A stretch of DNA of 33,618 nt from an uncultured Blautia sp. (GTDB taxonomy: Bacteria; Bacillota; Clostridia; Lachnospirales; Lachnospiraceae): contig NZ_CALFLA010000066.1 in assembly GCF_937880195.1 (NCBI RefSeq), forward strand, positions 1 through 33,618. Reading direction: 5' to 3'. Below, one piece after another: positions 8,322-15,808 of the stretch. The notes below the pieces were generated by a model. The model was not told the origin of the DNA and searched no databases. It saw only the letters and a list, made by a program, of their open reading frames with translations. Position 1 is the stretch's first letter. Every line of letters starts with the position of its first letter. A program made the position numbers and the translations under genes.

Positions 8322-8859
8322 AAAATCTGCACAGCTCTTCCAGCTGACGCAGTATTTCCGGATCCTGGGAAACAACAGCGTTGTCTGTTCCATGATAGGA
8401 GATCAGAGGGAAAATATGGTCGGCGTTGATATCATGCAGCAGGATCTTTGCAGTATCAAAAGCCTTGTCCATGGCGCCCATACCGCCGCCAAGAAGAAGA
8501 ACTCCGGCCTTTTTTGCTTTTGCCACAGGAGTTTCCTTACGAAAATATTTGGCGCTGAAATAGGTCTGCAGACGGCTTCCCAGATCAAGAAGTTTCCCGG
8601 TCAGCTCTGAAAAATAAATAGGAGAAGCGATCAGAACATTGTCGCAGTCTTCAATATATTTGTAGATCTCCTGCATTTCATCCTTTACGCAGCAGCCGGG
8701 GTTCTTCCAGCAGTATCGGCAGTCCACGCAGGGAGCTACATTGCAGTAGTAGGCGTCTACTACCTTGATATCGCCTTTAAGATTAGGCTTTATAATATTT
8801 AAAAGACTTGCCGTGTCTCCTTTTTTTCGGGGAGAACCGTTTAAGATAAGTGTTTTCAA
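8284..8859 (-). CDS. Iron-sulfur flavoprotein-like NAD(P)H oxidoreductase (flavodoxin family)
   Basis: A 191-residue flavodoxin-fold protein. It begins with the FMN phosphate-binding loop N7-G-S-P10-R-K-K-G-D-T16. A cysteine cluster C44-x2-C47-x2-C50-x5-C56 (C57 adjacent) has the spacing of the [4Fe-4S] site in archaeal/clostridial Isf proteins, although many relatives with this spacing are annotated simply as NADPH-dependent FMN reductases. The SPIYFSELTG segment fits the second flavin loop. The start is TTG at 8857-8859 with AAAGGA nine bases upstream; no ATG is available there. It has its own near-consensus promoter. The partner and substrate are unknown; a small electron-transfer or detoxifying reductase is likely. 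Confidence 0.85.
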   Translation of the reverse strand: MKTLILNGSPRKKGDTASLLNIIKPNLKGDIKVVDAYYCNVAPCVDCRYCWKNPGCCVKDEMQEIYKYIEDCDNVLIASPIYFSELTGKLLDLGSRLQTYFSAKYFRKETPVAKAKKAGVLLLGGGMGAMDKAFDTAKILLHDINADHIFPLISYHGTDNAVVSQDPEILRQLEELCRFFNGEAPHSQTLE

Positions 8860-8903
8860 AATAGAAGTTCCTTTCTTTTTTATATTCTGAATGTGTTTTT
8901 CTT

Positions 8904-8932
8904 ATTATATCAATTCGCCGGGGAGTTTACAA
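8904..8932 (-). promoter_or_regulatory. Promoter of the flavoprotein gene
   Basis: On the minus strand, TTGTAA (plus 8927-8932) and TATAAT (plus 8904-8909) are 17 bases apart, reading toward the TTG start at 8859. Confidence 0.75.
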
Positions 8933-9014
8933 TGAGAAAAGAAGGGGAGAGAGCAGTCAGTGATCAGTCATGGGAGAGAAACATTGATTTAGGCGGGGAT
9001 TTTATGAGAGGGAA

Positions 9015-9043
9015 TTGGTTGTGAGGATGATTTGTGGTAAAAT
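9015..9043 (+). promoter_or_regulatory. Candidate promoter of the DUF3990 cassette
   Basis: TTGGTT (9015-9020) and TAAAAT (9038-9043) have a 17-base spacer and lie 21 bases ahead of a mini-ORF and 111 bases ahead of the DUF3990 start. Confidence 0.55.
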
Positions 9044-9064
9044 AAGTATAAATAAGGTTTGGAA

Positions 9065-9154
9065 ATGGAAGGCTACAGTGCAAAAAAACTCAGACGAGGT
9101 TCAGTTATTGTTTTAAAGCCTAATACAAAAAACAGACAGAGAGGTAGATGTTAA
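9065..9154 (+). CDS. Possible 29-residue leader or remnant ORF
   Basis: A very short ORF begins at ATG 9065 after a TAAGG site (9053-9057). It encodes a strongly basic 29-residue peptide ending in N-x-R-Q-R-G-R-C and stops immediately before the GTG of the DUF3990 gene. The RBS of the next gene lies inside it, so it could couple translation, or it could be what remains of an upstream gene of the cassette. No homology is recognised. Confidence 0.3.
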   Translation: MEGYSAKKLRRGSVIVLKPNTKNRQRGRC

Positions 9155-9616
9155 GTGGCGAAAATGACAGTATATCATGGAGGGTATACAGCAGTTGAAA
9201 ATCCAGAGATTCGTATTGGAAGAAATACAAAGGATTTTGGAAATGGGTTTTACTGCACGATTATAAAAGAGCAGGCGCAACGATGGGCGAAACGGTATAA
9301 TACAAAAATTGTATCTATCTACGATGTTCGGTTGGATTCTGATCTGCAAATAAAAGAGTTTAAGGAAATGACGGATGAATGGCTGGATTTTATCATTGCT
9401 TGCAGAGGCGGTAAGGAACATTCGCATGATATTGTAATTGGCGCTATGGCAAACGATCAGATTTATAATTATGTATCTGATTACATGGATGGAAGTATTA
9501 CAAGGGAACAGTTTTGGGTTTTGGCGAAGTTTAAATATCCAACACATCAGATTAATTTTTGCACCAAAGAAGCCTTACAATGTCTTGAATACAGAGGGTT
9601 TGAGGAGGTCTTGTAA
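9155..9616 (+). CDS. DUF3990 protein (ADP-ribosyltransferase-like fold)
   Basis: A 153-residue protein with the DUF3990 pattern: an early strand ending Y7-H8-G9-G10, then DFGNGFYCT around residues 27-35, and a late THQINFCT-x-EAL-x2-L segment. Pfam places this domain among ADP-ribosyltransferase-like folds; H8-G9 and the aromatic after the glycines would line an NAD pocket. No biochemical function can be read from the sequence. The start is GTG at 9155, 10 bases after AGAGAGG; ATG 9164 is too distant from it. Its stop overlaps the next ATG by one base (TAATG), so the two are co-translated. The small size and AT-rich codons point to a mobile toxin-like or signalling cassette; the toxin role is inferred. 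Confidence 0.78.
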   Translation: MAKMTVYHGGYTAVENPEIRIGRNTKDFGNGFYCTIIKEQAQRWAKRYNTKIVSIYDVRLDSDLQIKEFKEMTDEWLDFIIACRGGKEHSHDIVIGAMANDQIYNYVSDYMDGSITREQFWVLAKFKYPTHQINFCTKEALQCLEYRGFEEVL

Positions 9617-10077
9617 TGGAGAATAAAGGACGAGAGTCGGTAAAAGAAAATGATTTATTTTTTACATGTAGTTTAATTGATTATATTGCAAGAAAGACGA
9701 AAAATACAAGAGCAAAAACCGTAAATGCATTAGGAAAAAAGAATCTCGAAAAAATCTATGATTTAGCAGATATTTATCACAGTGATAATATAGACAGGGT
9801 CAGTGATGATTTTATCAAAGAAGCAGACATTAAAACAGGAAATTTTGATAATGTGGCAGAATGTAAATATGCTATCCCAACCCATTGGGATATAGGTAAA
9901 GTATATAAACGATTGATCAAGTCTGTGGCTGAATATGAAAAGATAGGCATTATTGATGCGTTATGGAAGGTATATAACTCATTTATCAGCGCCAAAATTG
10001 ACGATTATAACAGTAGTATGTATTATGAAAATCCGTCATATCTGTTGGAATGCTATTTGGAAAATAAAGTGATTTAA
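9616..10077 (+). CDS. DUF3990 partner, DUF3791-like (candidate antitoxin)
   Basis: A 153-residue, AT-rich-codon protein without signal peptide or membrane segments. Residues about 15-70 form a helical unit (SLIDYIARKT, then VNALGKKNLEKIYDLADIYH) that resembles proteins encoded beside DUF3990 in Clostridia; DUF3791 is the closest family I can suggest, with modest certainty. The second half contains a conserved-looking P-x-HWDIGKVYKRLI segment. It shares a one-base stop/start overlap with the DUF3990 gene, implying stoichiometric production. A toxin-antitoxin or enzyme-regulator relation is inferred from the pairing only. Confidence 0.65.
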   Translation: MENKGRESVKENDLFFTCSLIDYIARKTKNTRAKTVNALGKKNLEKIYDLADIYHSDNIDRVSDDFIKEADIKTGNFDNVAECKYAIPTHWDIGKVYKRLIKSVAEYEKIGIIDALWKVYNSFISAKIDDYNSSMYYENPSYLLECYLENKVI

Positions 10078-10292
10078 AAAGTCAAATCCTGTCGTAAAAT
10101 ATAGAAATATTTGGAACGAAAAGGGATTACCAAAAATACAGAACTGTGCTATGATAATTTTGGGCAGAATTGTGGGAGTGCAAAGCACGGAACAATTCGT
10201 TGGGCATCTTTTGACCTTGACATCATTTTATCGTGTCAGAAAGCCTGTGTTAAGGTGTTTCATAGAGAATACAAAAGTAAGGGGATAGGAAT

Positions 10293-11366
10293 GTGAAAAA
10301 AATAACAGTTAGAATCTGTCTGGCGCTGCTGCTTAGTCTGATGGTTTGCACAGCAGTTCATGCAGATTCACAAAAGGGAAAGACTCAGCCTGATATTATT
10401 ACGGACTACTATATGATTGTGGAGTCTAAGGCAGGAGGGATTGATATGTACTCGAATCCGGATTTTGGCTCCACGAAGCTGAATGAGGAACTGATCCCCA
10501 ATGGAACTGCGCTCCATATTGAAGGCGAGGTGGAGAATAACGGAACCTGGGGATATGCAGAGTATCATGGAATGATGGGATTTGCGCCTCTGAAGGATTG
10601 CCGTCCGGCTCAGTCCAGACAGGAAGCCATTGATTCAGAACTTTATATTGCAGGACGGGATAATGTTGATTATTACGCAGACTATGATGTAAAGGCTTAT
10701 TCCCGCCAGGGAAGCCAGAAGCTTTATCAGGGACCGGGGGAGAAATACGGTCCGGTTCCAAAGCTTCGTGAGATTGAGAATGGAGAAACTCTTCATATTA
10801 CACAGGATGCCAAGCTGGTGGATGGATCACACTGGGGGAAGACCTCTGTGGACGGAAAAAACGGATGGATCAACCTGGAAGATACAGAAGAAGCAAGGAA
10901 ATCAAAAGAAGCGGTAACGCCAACAGAAAAAGCAGCTTTGTCAAAGGAAGCAAAGGCTCAGGAATCAGAGAAGGCGGAAGAACCAGCTATGTCAAAGACA
11001 GAAACGAATCCGGCAGAAGAGAAAGTTGAAGTAACGCCCGTAGAAGAGGCAGCTGTGCCAAAGGAGGAAACGAATCAGACAGAAGAAAAGGTTGAAGTAA
11101 CGCCCATAGAAGAAGCTGCTAAGCCAGAAGATAAAATTACAGATGCGCCTGCTGAGAATACAGAAGCAACATCAACAGAGAAAAAAGAAACAGATTCTGC
11201 TTCGTCTGACAGAACAGAAGCAGAGAAGGAACAGCCTGAGGCAAAAAAAGCGTCAAGCACAGAGGTAGAATCCTCTTCAGGGATTCCCCGCTCTTTTATC
11301 TGGATCGCACTGGCAGCGGTTCTTGCGGCATCAGGCGTGTTGGTTTATCACTTTATAAAACGATAA
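10293..11366 (+). CDS. Membrane-anchored SH3-like repeat surface protein
   Basis: A 357-residue exported protein. Residues 1-24 are a signal peptide with cleavage after VHA. Two SH3-like modules follow, at about residues 38-105 (ending WGYAEYHGMMGFAPL) and 120-195 (LYQGPGEKYGPVP to HWGKTSVDGKNGWINL). A Glu/Lys/Ala/Thr-rich linker (about 205-325) holds near-repeats of an EEKVEVTP[V/I]EEAA unit, and a C-terminal membrane helix (about 334-353) ends in IKR. There is no LPxTG, so the protein is anchored by its tail helix with the SH3 modules outside, probably touching cell-wall peptidoglycan. The start is GTG at 10293, with AAGGGGA 7 bases upstream. The acidic linker is a typical wall-spanning spacer. 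Confidence 0.82.
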   Translation: MKKITVRICLALLLSLMVCTAVHADSQKGKTQPDIITDYYMIVESKAGGIDMYSNPDFGSTKLNEELIPNGTALHIEGEVENNGTWGYAEYHGMMGFAPLKDCRPAQSRQEAIDSELYIAGRDNVDYYADYDVKAYSRQGSQKLYQGPGEKYGPVPKLREIENGETLHITQDAKLVDGSHWGKTSVDGKNGWINLEDTEEARKSKEAVTPTEKAALSKEAKAQESEKAEEPAMSKTETNPAEEKVEVTPVEEAAVPKEETNQTEEKVEVTPIEEAAKPEDKITDAPAENTEATSTEKKETDSASSDRTEAEKEQPEAKKASSTEVESSSGIPRSFIWIALAAVLAASGVLVYHFIKR

Positions 11367-11373
11367 GTATAAG

Positions 11374-11418
11374 AAAATGCGAAACACTTTTTTTCATAGA
11401 AAATGCTTCGCATTTTTT
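11374..11418. terminator. Bidirectional terminator between convergent surface-protein genes
   Basis: AAAATGCGAA (11374-11383) pairs perfectly with TTCGCATTTT (11407-11416). T runs on one strand and A runs on the other let it serve both the gene ending at 11366 and the minus-strand protease ending at 11424. Confidence 0.85.
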
Positions 11419-11423
11419 GTGTA

Positions 11424-13976
11424 TCAATAGAATTTTACTGTGACGGTCCGGGATTTTTTTCGGAAAAGTTTTTTGTAAGGATGCAGCTTTTTCCGGGGAA
11501 CACGGACTGTCATTTTTGATGTTCCGTAATCAATCCTGGAGCTTACTTTTTTTAGTTTAGTGCTTTGGATTTTAATGACACAGCCCTTTTTTACATGGTC
11601 AAAGGCATGGCTGTTGATCTGTTTTAATCCTGTTCCGATATTGACTCGGTAAAGCTTTTTACAGTCGGCAAAAGTCTTTTCCCCGATTACGGCTACGTTA
11701 TTTCCAATATTAACAGTAGTCAGACGGGAATTTTTGTAAAAAGCCTTGGCACGTATTTCTGTTACCTTGTAGGTGATCCCATTATAGCGTATGATAGAAG
11801 GGATAGATGCTTTTTTTAGGTTACGGCTGGAAGGACCGTAACAGGTAACAGTCTGTTTTCCGTTGACCCGGTATATGATCCGGGAAGAGGTATATTGTAC
11901 TCCCCATTGAGCATAAAGAGTTATGTTCCCTTTTACCTGAACCGTTTGTCCAGGTCTGTAGGAGGTTCCCCTGCCGTCGGATCTTGTATTCCATCCAAGG
12001 AAGAAACGAGAAGTACAATAAGGAGCGGCTTTGACTTTTGCTGTTTTTCCATAAGTGTAGGAAGCAGCGTCCGAAGGCATATTTCCTGTTTTTAACCTTG
12101 TGTTGGTCTTATAGGTAATTCCATAGGTTTTGGGCATTGGAGTGACAGTAGGAGCAGGCGCTGCCTTTACATTTCTGGTGTGGGCTTTGATGCTGAAACA
12201 GTAATTTTTTGTATAGGCGTCAGTCCATGTCTGTTTATTGGCGCTGGTACAGAAAAAGCTTTGGCCGGGAGCAAGTCCGGCTTTTGCGCTGAACCAGTTT
12301 CCGGAAGCTGCGCTTGTGTCCATTTCTATGTAATAGCTGCTTTTTTGATCCAGTATGGTAAGTACAACAGAATAGGCGCTTCCATGGGAAATTCTGACAG
12401 GCGTTTCCAATGGGACAGTGTCAATTCCTGCCAGAGCCTGGGTATATTCCATAGGAGAAGAAAAGGCAGGGGTTCCGCTGACTGGGTTAGAGGAATCTGT
12501 AAGATCCGTGTAAATCTGGATCTGAAAACTGGTAAAATCCTGCTTGGAGGCAAGGACGATTTCTCCAAGCTCCTCATCAGATCCTTCTGAGGCCGAGGCT
12601 ATATAGACGTTTGCAATGGAGTAGCCGGGGTTCAGGGCAACGCTGGCAGTTCCGGTACAGGCTCCGTCATAAAAGTAATTATTAGGATAGGCTGGATTGG
12701 AAACCGCAGTATTACACACAAGATCGGCAATGGAAGCGTCCTCATAGGAAAGATAAAAATATCCCTCCTTTCCCCAGGAAACGCCGTAGCTGTTTTTTAC
12801 GATCCACGCGCCATTGTTCATAACATTAGATGCAGAGGGAAAATTATCTTTAGAGTAATCATCATCCCAGCCTACAACAGTAACCGCATGATTGACATTT
12901 CCAGAAAAGGGATAACAGGATGCGGCTGTTTCTGGACGGTAGTAGATCCCTTTGTTATCCATATGGATCAGCGCAGATACAGAACCATATTCTGTAAGAA
13001 GGAGTTTCATACGATCCACAGAATACTGGGAAAAAACAGCATCTTCCAAAAAGGCGTCTGTGTCATATGCCAGAGAGGGATCAAGCGGTTTGGAAAGATT
13101 GGCAGTATGATCGGCATTTGTAGGAAGAGGGGCTTTTTCCTCAGAAACCATGCCGGACCAGGTGCTGAGGAAAAAAGAAGCAACCCTGTCGTTTCCGCCG
13201 TCATGGTAGTCTGACTTCAGATGCAGGATTTTGTCCTCCGGCGTATTTCCAAGGGGATCGTTCCTTCGGTTTGCAAAAAAATAGGCAAGGTGTTCTTCAG
13301 AAAGATCAAAAACGCCAAGGCCTTTTTTCAGAAGAGAAGTCTCAAAATTTGAGGCCATGCTAAAGGCCCAGCAGATATTAAAAGGATTCTGGTTTTTGAC
13401 AGGAGTAATGATTCCTGATTCTCTGGAGTCATAATAGGGATCAGGGACAGCGTACATACTGATGTCAAGGCAACTGTCTGCATTGTTCATAGGAGCAAAA
13501 GAGGGAGAATTACCCATAAGAGAAAGCTGTTCCTGTATTTCTTCTGGAGTCATTGGCCTTCCCAGAATATAGTCAGTGGTTTTTTTCGGTAAAACCTCTC
13601 CAGAGGAAAATGGCGTTTCTTCCTGAGAAGAAAAGTCATTGATCTTGTCAGCTGTATCTTTGGCTTCTTCATTTTCAGCAGGCGGTTCCTCTATGCTTTC
13701 TTCCAAAAGTTCTTTTTCTGTTTCCAGAGGTTCAGGACTGGAAGAAGAGGAGCCGTCTATGAAAGGGTCATCAGAAATAAAGTTTTCCTCTGAATCTTCA
13801 TTGATATCAGAAAATCCATCAGCGCCGGAGTCCGAAGATTCTGATGAAAAGATCTGTTCTTCCAGAGCTAGGGTTTCTGGGTCGGACATAAAGTCTGCGC
13901 CCGAGACAGAAACATTGCCTGAGGCAATCAGGGCGGCAAGCAGCAGGGCTAACAGTTTGTTTTTGCGGTATTTCAT
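11424..13976 (-). CDS. Secreted papain-like (C1) protease with InlB-type and BspA-type repeats
   Basis: An 850-residue exported protein. A signal peptide covers about residues 1-27, followed by a Ser/Glu/Asp-rich stretch to about 140. The C1 peptidase domain spans about 175-430 with a complete catalytic set: oxyanion Q196, nucleophile C202 in NICWAF, H363 in NVNHAVTVVGW and N395 in KNSYG. Q-to-C spacing equals that of papain. A beta-rich region (about 435-605) resembles the lectin-like domain that follows such proteases. Then come a Listeria-Bacteroides repeat (about 618-690, with FLGWNT and ITLYAQW) and BspA-type leucine-rich repeats (about 725-800), ending in a basic tail. No sorting motif is seen. 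RBS AAGGAGGG precedes the ATG by 5 bases. It probably degrades host or dietary proteins at the cell surface (inference). Confidence 0.9.
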   Translation of the reverse strand: MKYRKNKLLALLLAALIASGNVSVSGADFMSDPETLALEEQIFSSESSDSGADGFSDINEDSEENFISDDPFIDGSSSSSPEPLETEKELLEESIEEPPAENEEAKDTADKINDFSSQEETPFSSGEVLPKKTTDYILGRPMTPEEIQEQLSLMGNSPSFAPMNNADSCLDISMYAVPDPYYDSRESGIITPVKNQNPFNICWAFSMASNFETSLLKKGLGVFDLSEEHLAYFFANRRNDPLGNTPEDKILHLKSDYHDGGNDRVASFFLSTWSGMVSEEKAPLPTNADHTANLSKPLDPSLAYDTDAFLEDAVFSQYSVDRMKLLLTEYGSVSALIHMDNKGIYYRPETAASCYPFSGNVNHAVTVVGWDDDYSKDNFPSASNVMNNGAWIVKNSYGVSWGKEGYFYLSYEDASIADLVCNTAVSNPAYPNNYFYDGACTGTASVALNPGYSIANVYIASASEGSDEELGEIVLASKQDFTSFQIQIYTDLTDSSNPVSGTPAFSSPMEYTQALAGIDTVPLETPVRISHGSAYSVVLTILDQKSSYYIEMDTSAASGNWFSAKAGLAPGQSFFCTSANKQTWTDAYTKNYCFSIKAHTRNVKAAPAPTVTPMPKTYGITYKTNTRLKTGNMPSDAASYTYGKTAKVKAAPYCTSRFFLGWNTRSDGRGTSYRPGQTVQVKGNITLYAQWGVQYTSSRIIYRVNGKQTVTCYGPSSRNLKKASIPSIIRYNGITYKVTEIRAKAFYKNSRLTTVNIGNNVAVIGEKTFADCKKLYRVNIGTGLKQINSHAFDHVKKGCVIKIQSTKLKKVSSRIDYGTSKMTVRVPRKKLHPYKKLFRKKSRTVTVKFY

Positions 13977-14087
13977 GAAATCCCTCCTTAGCAGTTTTTG
14001 ATGCAGGAGTCAACAGGTCATAAATTGTATCGGATCTGCGCATAAATGGGTTTATGTTTTTCCGCAGGGTTTTGGTTGCTTTTTTTA

Positions 14088-14117
14088 ATCATATCATGGG
14101 ATTACATCGCCTGTCCA
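14088..14117 (-). promoter_or_regulatory. Promoter of the C1 protease gene
   Basis: Minus strand: TGGACA (plus 14112-14117), an 18-base spacer, and TATGAT (plus 14088-14093), giving a leader of about 105 bases before the ATG at 13976. Confidence 0.65.
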
Positions 14118-14139
14118 TAAACACAAAAGTATATATGAT

Positions 14140-14181
14140 AAAAAAACGGCATGAATATTCCGCAACTTGGATATTCATGCC
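14140..14181 (-). terminator. Terminator of fucU
   Basis: An 11-bp perfect stem (plus 14148-14158 with 14171-14181) and a 12-base loop. On the minus strand the stem is followed by GTTTTTT, so it stops transcripts from fucU. Confidence 0.88.
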
Positions 14182-14253
14182 AGTTTATATGATCGTTATT
14201 ATGCTACACCCCATAGCATGGAACATGCTGCCTATCCCTGACAGTCAGATTCC

Positions 14254-14697
14254 CTAATCGTTAATTACAACGCCCTTCTGAAGCATTACGTTTGCATACA
14301 GCGCCTTCTCGCTTGTGGAAATAATGCAGTAAGATATTTTTGCTTCGTCATAGAATTTGAAGCGTTCGATATTGCCTACAACAGCATCTCCTCTGTCGTC
14401 ATACTTACGGATGATCTCTTTATAGGTATCCCAGATCGGTGTCTCTACTGTATCGCCAGGCATAACCTCCATCAGGTTTACCGGATGCTCTACATAAGTA
14501 TCCAGAGGGAAAACCTTAAGGATCGCTTCAAGAATCTCAGGAACCCCATGACCGTCGCAGCGGATGGTGATGGCATTCTTGCCCATAGACTCTACAGGAA
14601 AGTTTCCGTCTGCAATAACAAGACGGTCGCTGTGTCCCATTTCACATAAAACCTTTAATAATTCGGGTGATAAAATTTCAGGAATTCCTTTTAACAT
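14254..14697 (-). CDS. fucU: L-fucose mutarotase (FucU/RbsD family)
   Basis: A 147-residue enzyme interconverting alpha and beta anomers of a pyranose sugar, so that the isomerase or kinase gets the usable form. It starts MLKGI with SPELLKVLCEMGHSD, matching FucU with the catalytic H22, and ends with the NVMLQKGV segment typical of the family. The ATG at 14697 is preferred over an in-frame ATG at 14772 because GGAGG sits 7 bases before it and the family starts exactly there. It is transcribed away from the aldolase operon and shares the 14782-14895 control region. FucU is favoured over RbsD by the ISPELLKVL-type start and length. It likely works with FucI. Confidence 0.92.
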   Translation of the reverse strand: MLKGIPEILSPELLKVLCEMGHSDRLVIADGNFPVESMGKNAITIRCDGHGVPEILEAILKVFPLDTYVEHPVNLMEVMPGDTVETPIWDTYKEIIRKYDDRGDAVVGNIERFKFYDEAKISYCIISTSEKALYANVMLQKGVVIND

Positions 14698-14781
14698 AAT
14701 CCTACCTCCATAAAATTCAGGATATAACTGATTTCGGAAAAAATTCCGGCATCTTATATATTCCTTATACATTTGATATTA

Positions 14782-14810
14782 AATTTACCTGTATCTGGCT
14801 TATAAAGCAA
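14782..14810 (-). promoter_or_regulatory. Candidate promoter of fucU
   Basis: Minus strand: TTGCTT (plus 14805-14810), a 17-base spacer, and TAAATT (plus 14782-14787). It is divergent from the aldolase promoter 37 bases away, so one regulator could affect both. Confidence 0.5.
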
Positions 14811-14846
14811 GGGAATATTTTCCTTAAAATGATGAAATATTTACGA

Positions 14847-14875
14847 TTGACAGAAACGTTTCGGCGAGTTATGAT
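14847..14875 (+). promoter_or_regulatory. Promoter of the hexitol-type operon
   Basis: TTGACA (14847-14852), a 17-base spacer and TATGAT (14870-14875) form a near-perfect sigma-A promoter. The transcription start would be near 14882, and the aldolase RBS AAGGAGG is at 14927-14933. Confidence 0.88.
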
Positions 14876-14895
14876 AAATAAAACAGAAACGTTTC
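14853..14895. promoter_or_regulatory. Twin LacI-family operators GAAACGTTTC
   Basis: The palindrome GAAACGTTTC occurs at 14853-14862, inside the promoter spacer, and again at 14886-14895, just past the expected transcription start. Both copies sit in the same 14-base context (CA before, GG after the palindrome), with centres 33 bases apart, about three helical turns. This layout suits cooperative repression by the LacI-type regulator encoded second in the operon (15809). The palindrome also resembles a CcpA cre core, so catabolite control is an alternative. Confidence 0.8.
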
Positions 14896-14941
14896 GGTTT
14901 CGATGATATTTTACGATTTTAATTATAAGGAGGAAATGATC

Positions 14942-15790
14942 ATGCCACTTGTCACATCAAAAGAAATGCTCCAAAAGGCGCAGCAGGGAGGTTATGCAGT
15001 AGGAGCTTTTAATGCAGAAAATATGGAAATGGTAAAAGCGATCATTCAGGCAGCGGAGGAAGTAAAAGCCCCTGTTATGATTCAGACTACGCCGTCTACA
15101 GTCAAATATGGAACAGTTGAAACATATGCAGCTTTAGTGGCTGCAGAGGCAGCCAAAGCAAGCGTTTCGGTATGTCTTCATCTGGATCATGGAGACAGTT
15201 TTGAGCTTGCAATGCAGGCAATTCATGCAGGCTATACCTCTGTAATGATCGACGGTTCCAAACTTGATTTTGAGGGAAATGTGGCTCTTACCAAAAAGGT
15301 TGCCGACGTGGCTCGCTCTCTTGATATTCCCTGTGAGGCAGAGCTTGGCAAGGTAGGCGGCAAAGAGGACGATCTGGAAGCAGAGGCTGACACCAATACA
15401 GATCCTTCTGAAGCAAAGGAGTTTGCAGAGCGTACAGGTGTGACTTCTCTGGCAGTTGCAATAGGAACTGCTCATGGATTCTATGTGGGAACTCCTGTCC
15501 TTGACAAAGAGAGACTGACAGAAATCCGAAAGACTGTAGACATCCCTCTTGTACTTCACGGCGCTTCTGGATTAAGCGATGATGATGTAAGAGACTGCGT
15601 AAAGAGAGGCATGTGCAAGGTGAATTTTGCAACAGAGCTTCGGGACGCGTATTCTAAAGCTGTAAAACAGACCTTTGCCGAAAAGGAAAACACCATTGAT
15701 CCTAAGGCGTACGGCCGCGCAGCCATAGAGGCTGTGAAAGAACTTGTAAAATATCGTATGAAGGTATGCGGCTGCGACGGAAAAGCCTGA
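14942..15790 (+). CDS. Class II ketose-bisphosphate aldolase (GatY/KbaY/Fba type)
   Basis: A 282-residue zinc aldolase cleaving a ketose 1,6-bisphosphate into dihydroxyacetone phosphate and glyceraldehyde 3-phosphate. Catalytic D82 and zinc ligands H83, H178 (GTAHGFY) and H206 (LHGASG) are all present; D82-H83 numbering equals that of tagatose-bisphosphate aldolase GatY. The AELGKVGG segment and the NFATELR phosphate loop are also seen. The ATG at 14942 has AAGGAGG 8 bases upstream; ATG 14936 is too close and the upstream ATG at 14903 lacks a site. With a GatD-like dehydrogenase and PfkB kinase in the same operon, tagatose 1,6-bisphosphate is a likely substrate, but fructose bisphosphate cannot be excluded. 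Confidence 0.9.
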   Translation: MPLVTSKEMLQKAQQGGYAVGAFNAENMEMVKAIIQAAEEVKAPVMIQTTPSTVKYGTVETYAALVAAEAAKASVSVCLHLDHGDSFELAMQAIHAGYTSVMIDGSKLDFEGNVALTKKVADVARSLDIPCEAELGKVGGKEDDLEAEADTNTDPSEAKEFAERTGVTSLAVAIGTAHGFYVGTPVLDKERLTEIRKTVDIPLVLHGASGLSDDDVRDCVKRGMCKVNFATELRDAYSKAVKQTFAEKENTIDPKAYGRAAIEAVKELVKYRMKVCGCDGKA

Positions 15791-15808
15791 AAAAATGGAG
15801 TGATTTAT

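Noticed and set aside
10111..10296. 61-codon frame between the DUF3990 cassette and the SH3-type gene
   Set aside because: No ribosome site, and no recognisable family; it overlaps the RBS of the next gene. The 10078-10292 gap otherwise shows no clear promoter or terminator.
14903..14941. Upstream in-frame start for the aldolase
   Set aside because: No ribosome site; AAGGAGG at 14927-14933 falls inside it and points to 14942, where the family starts.
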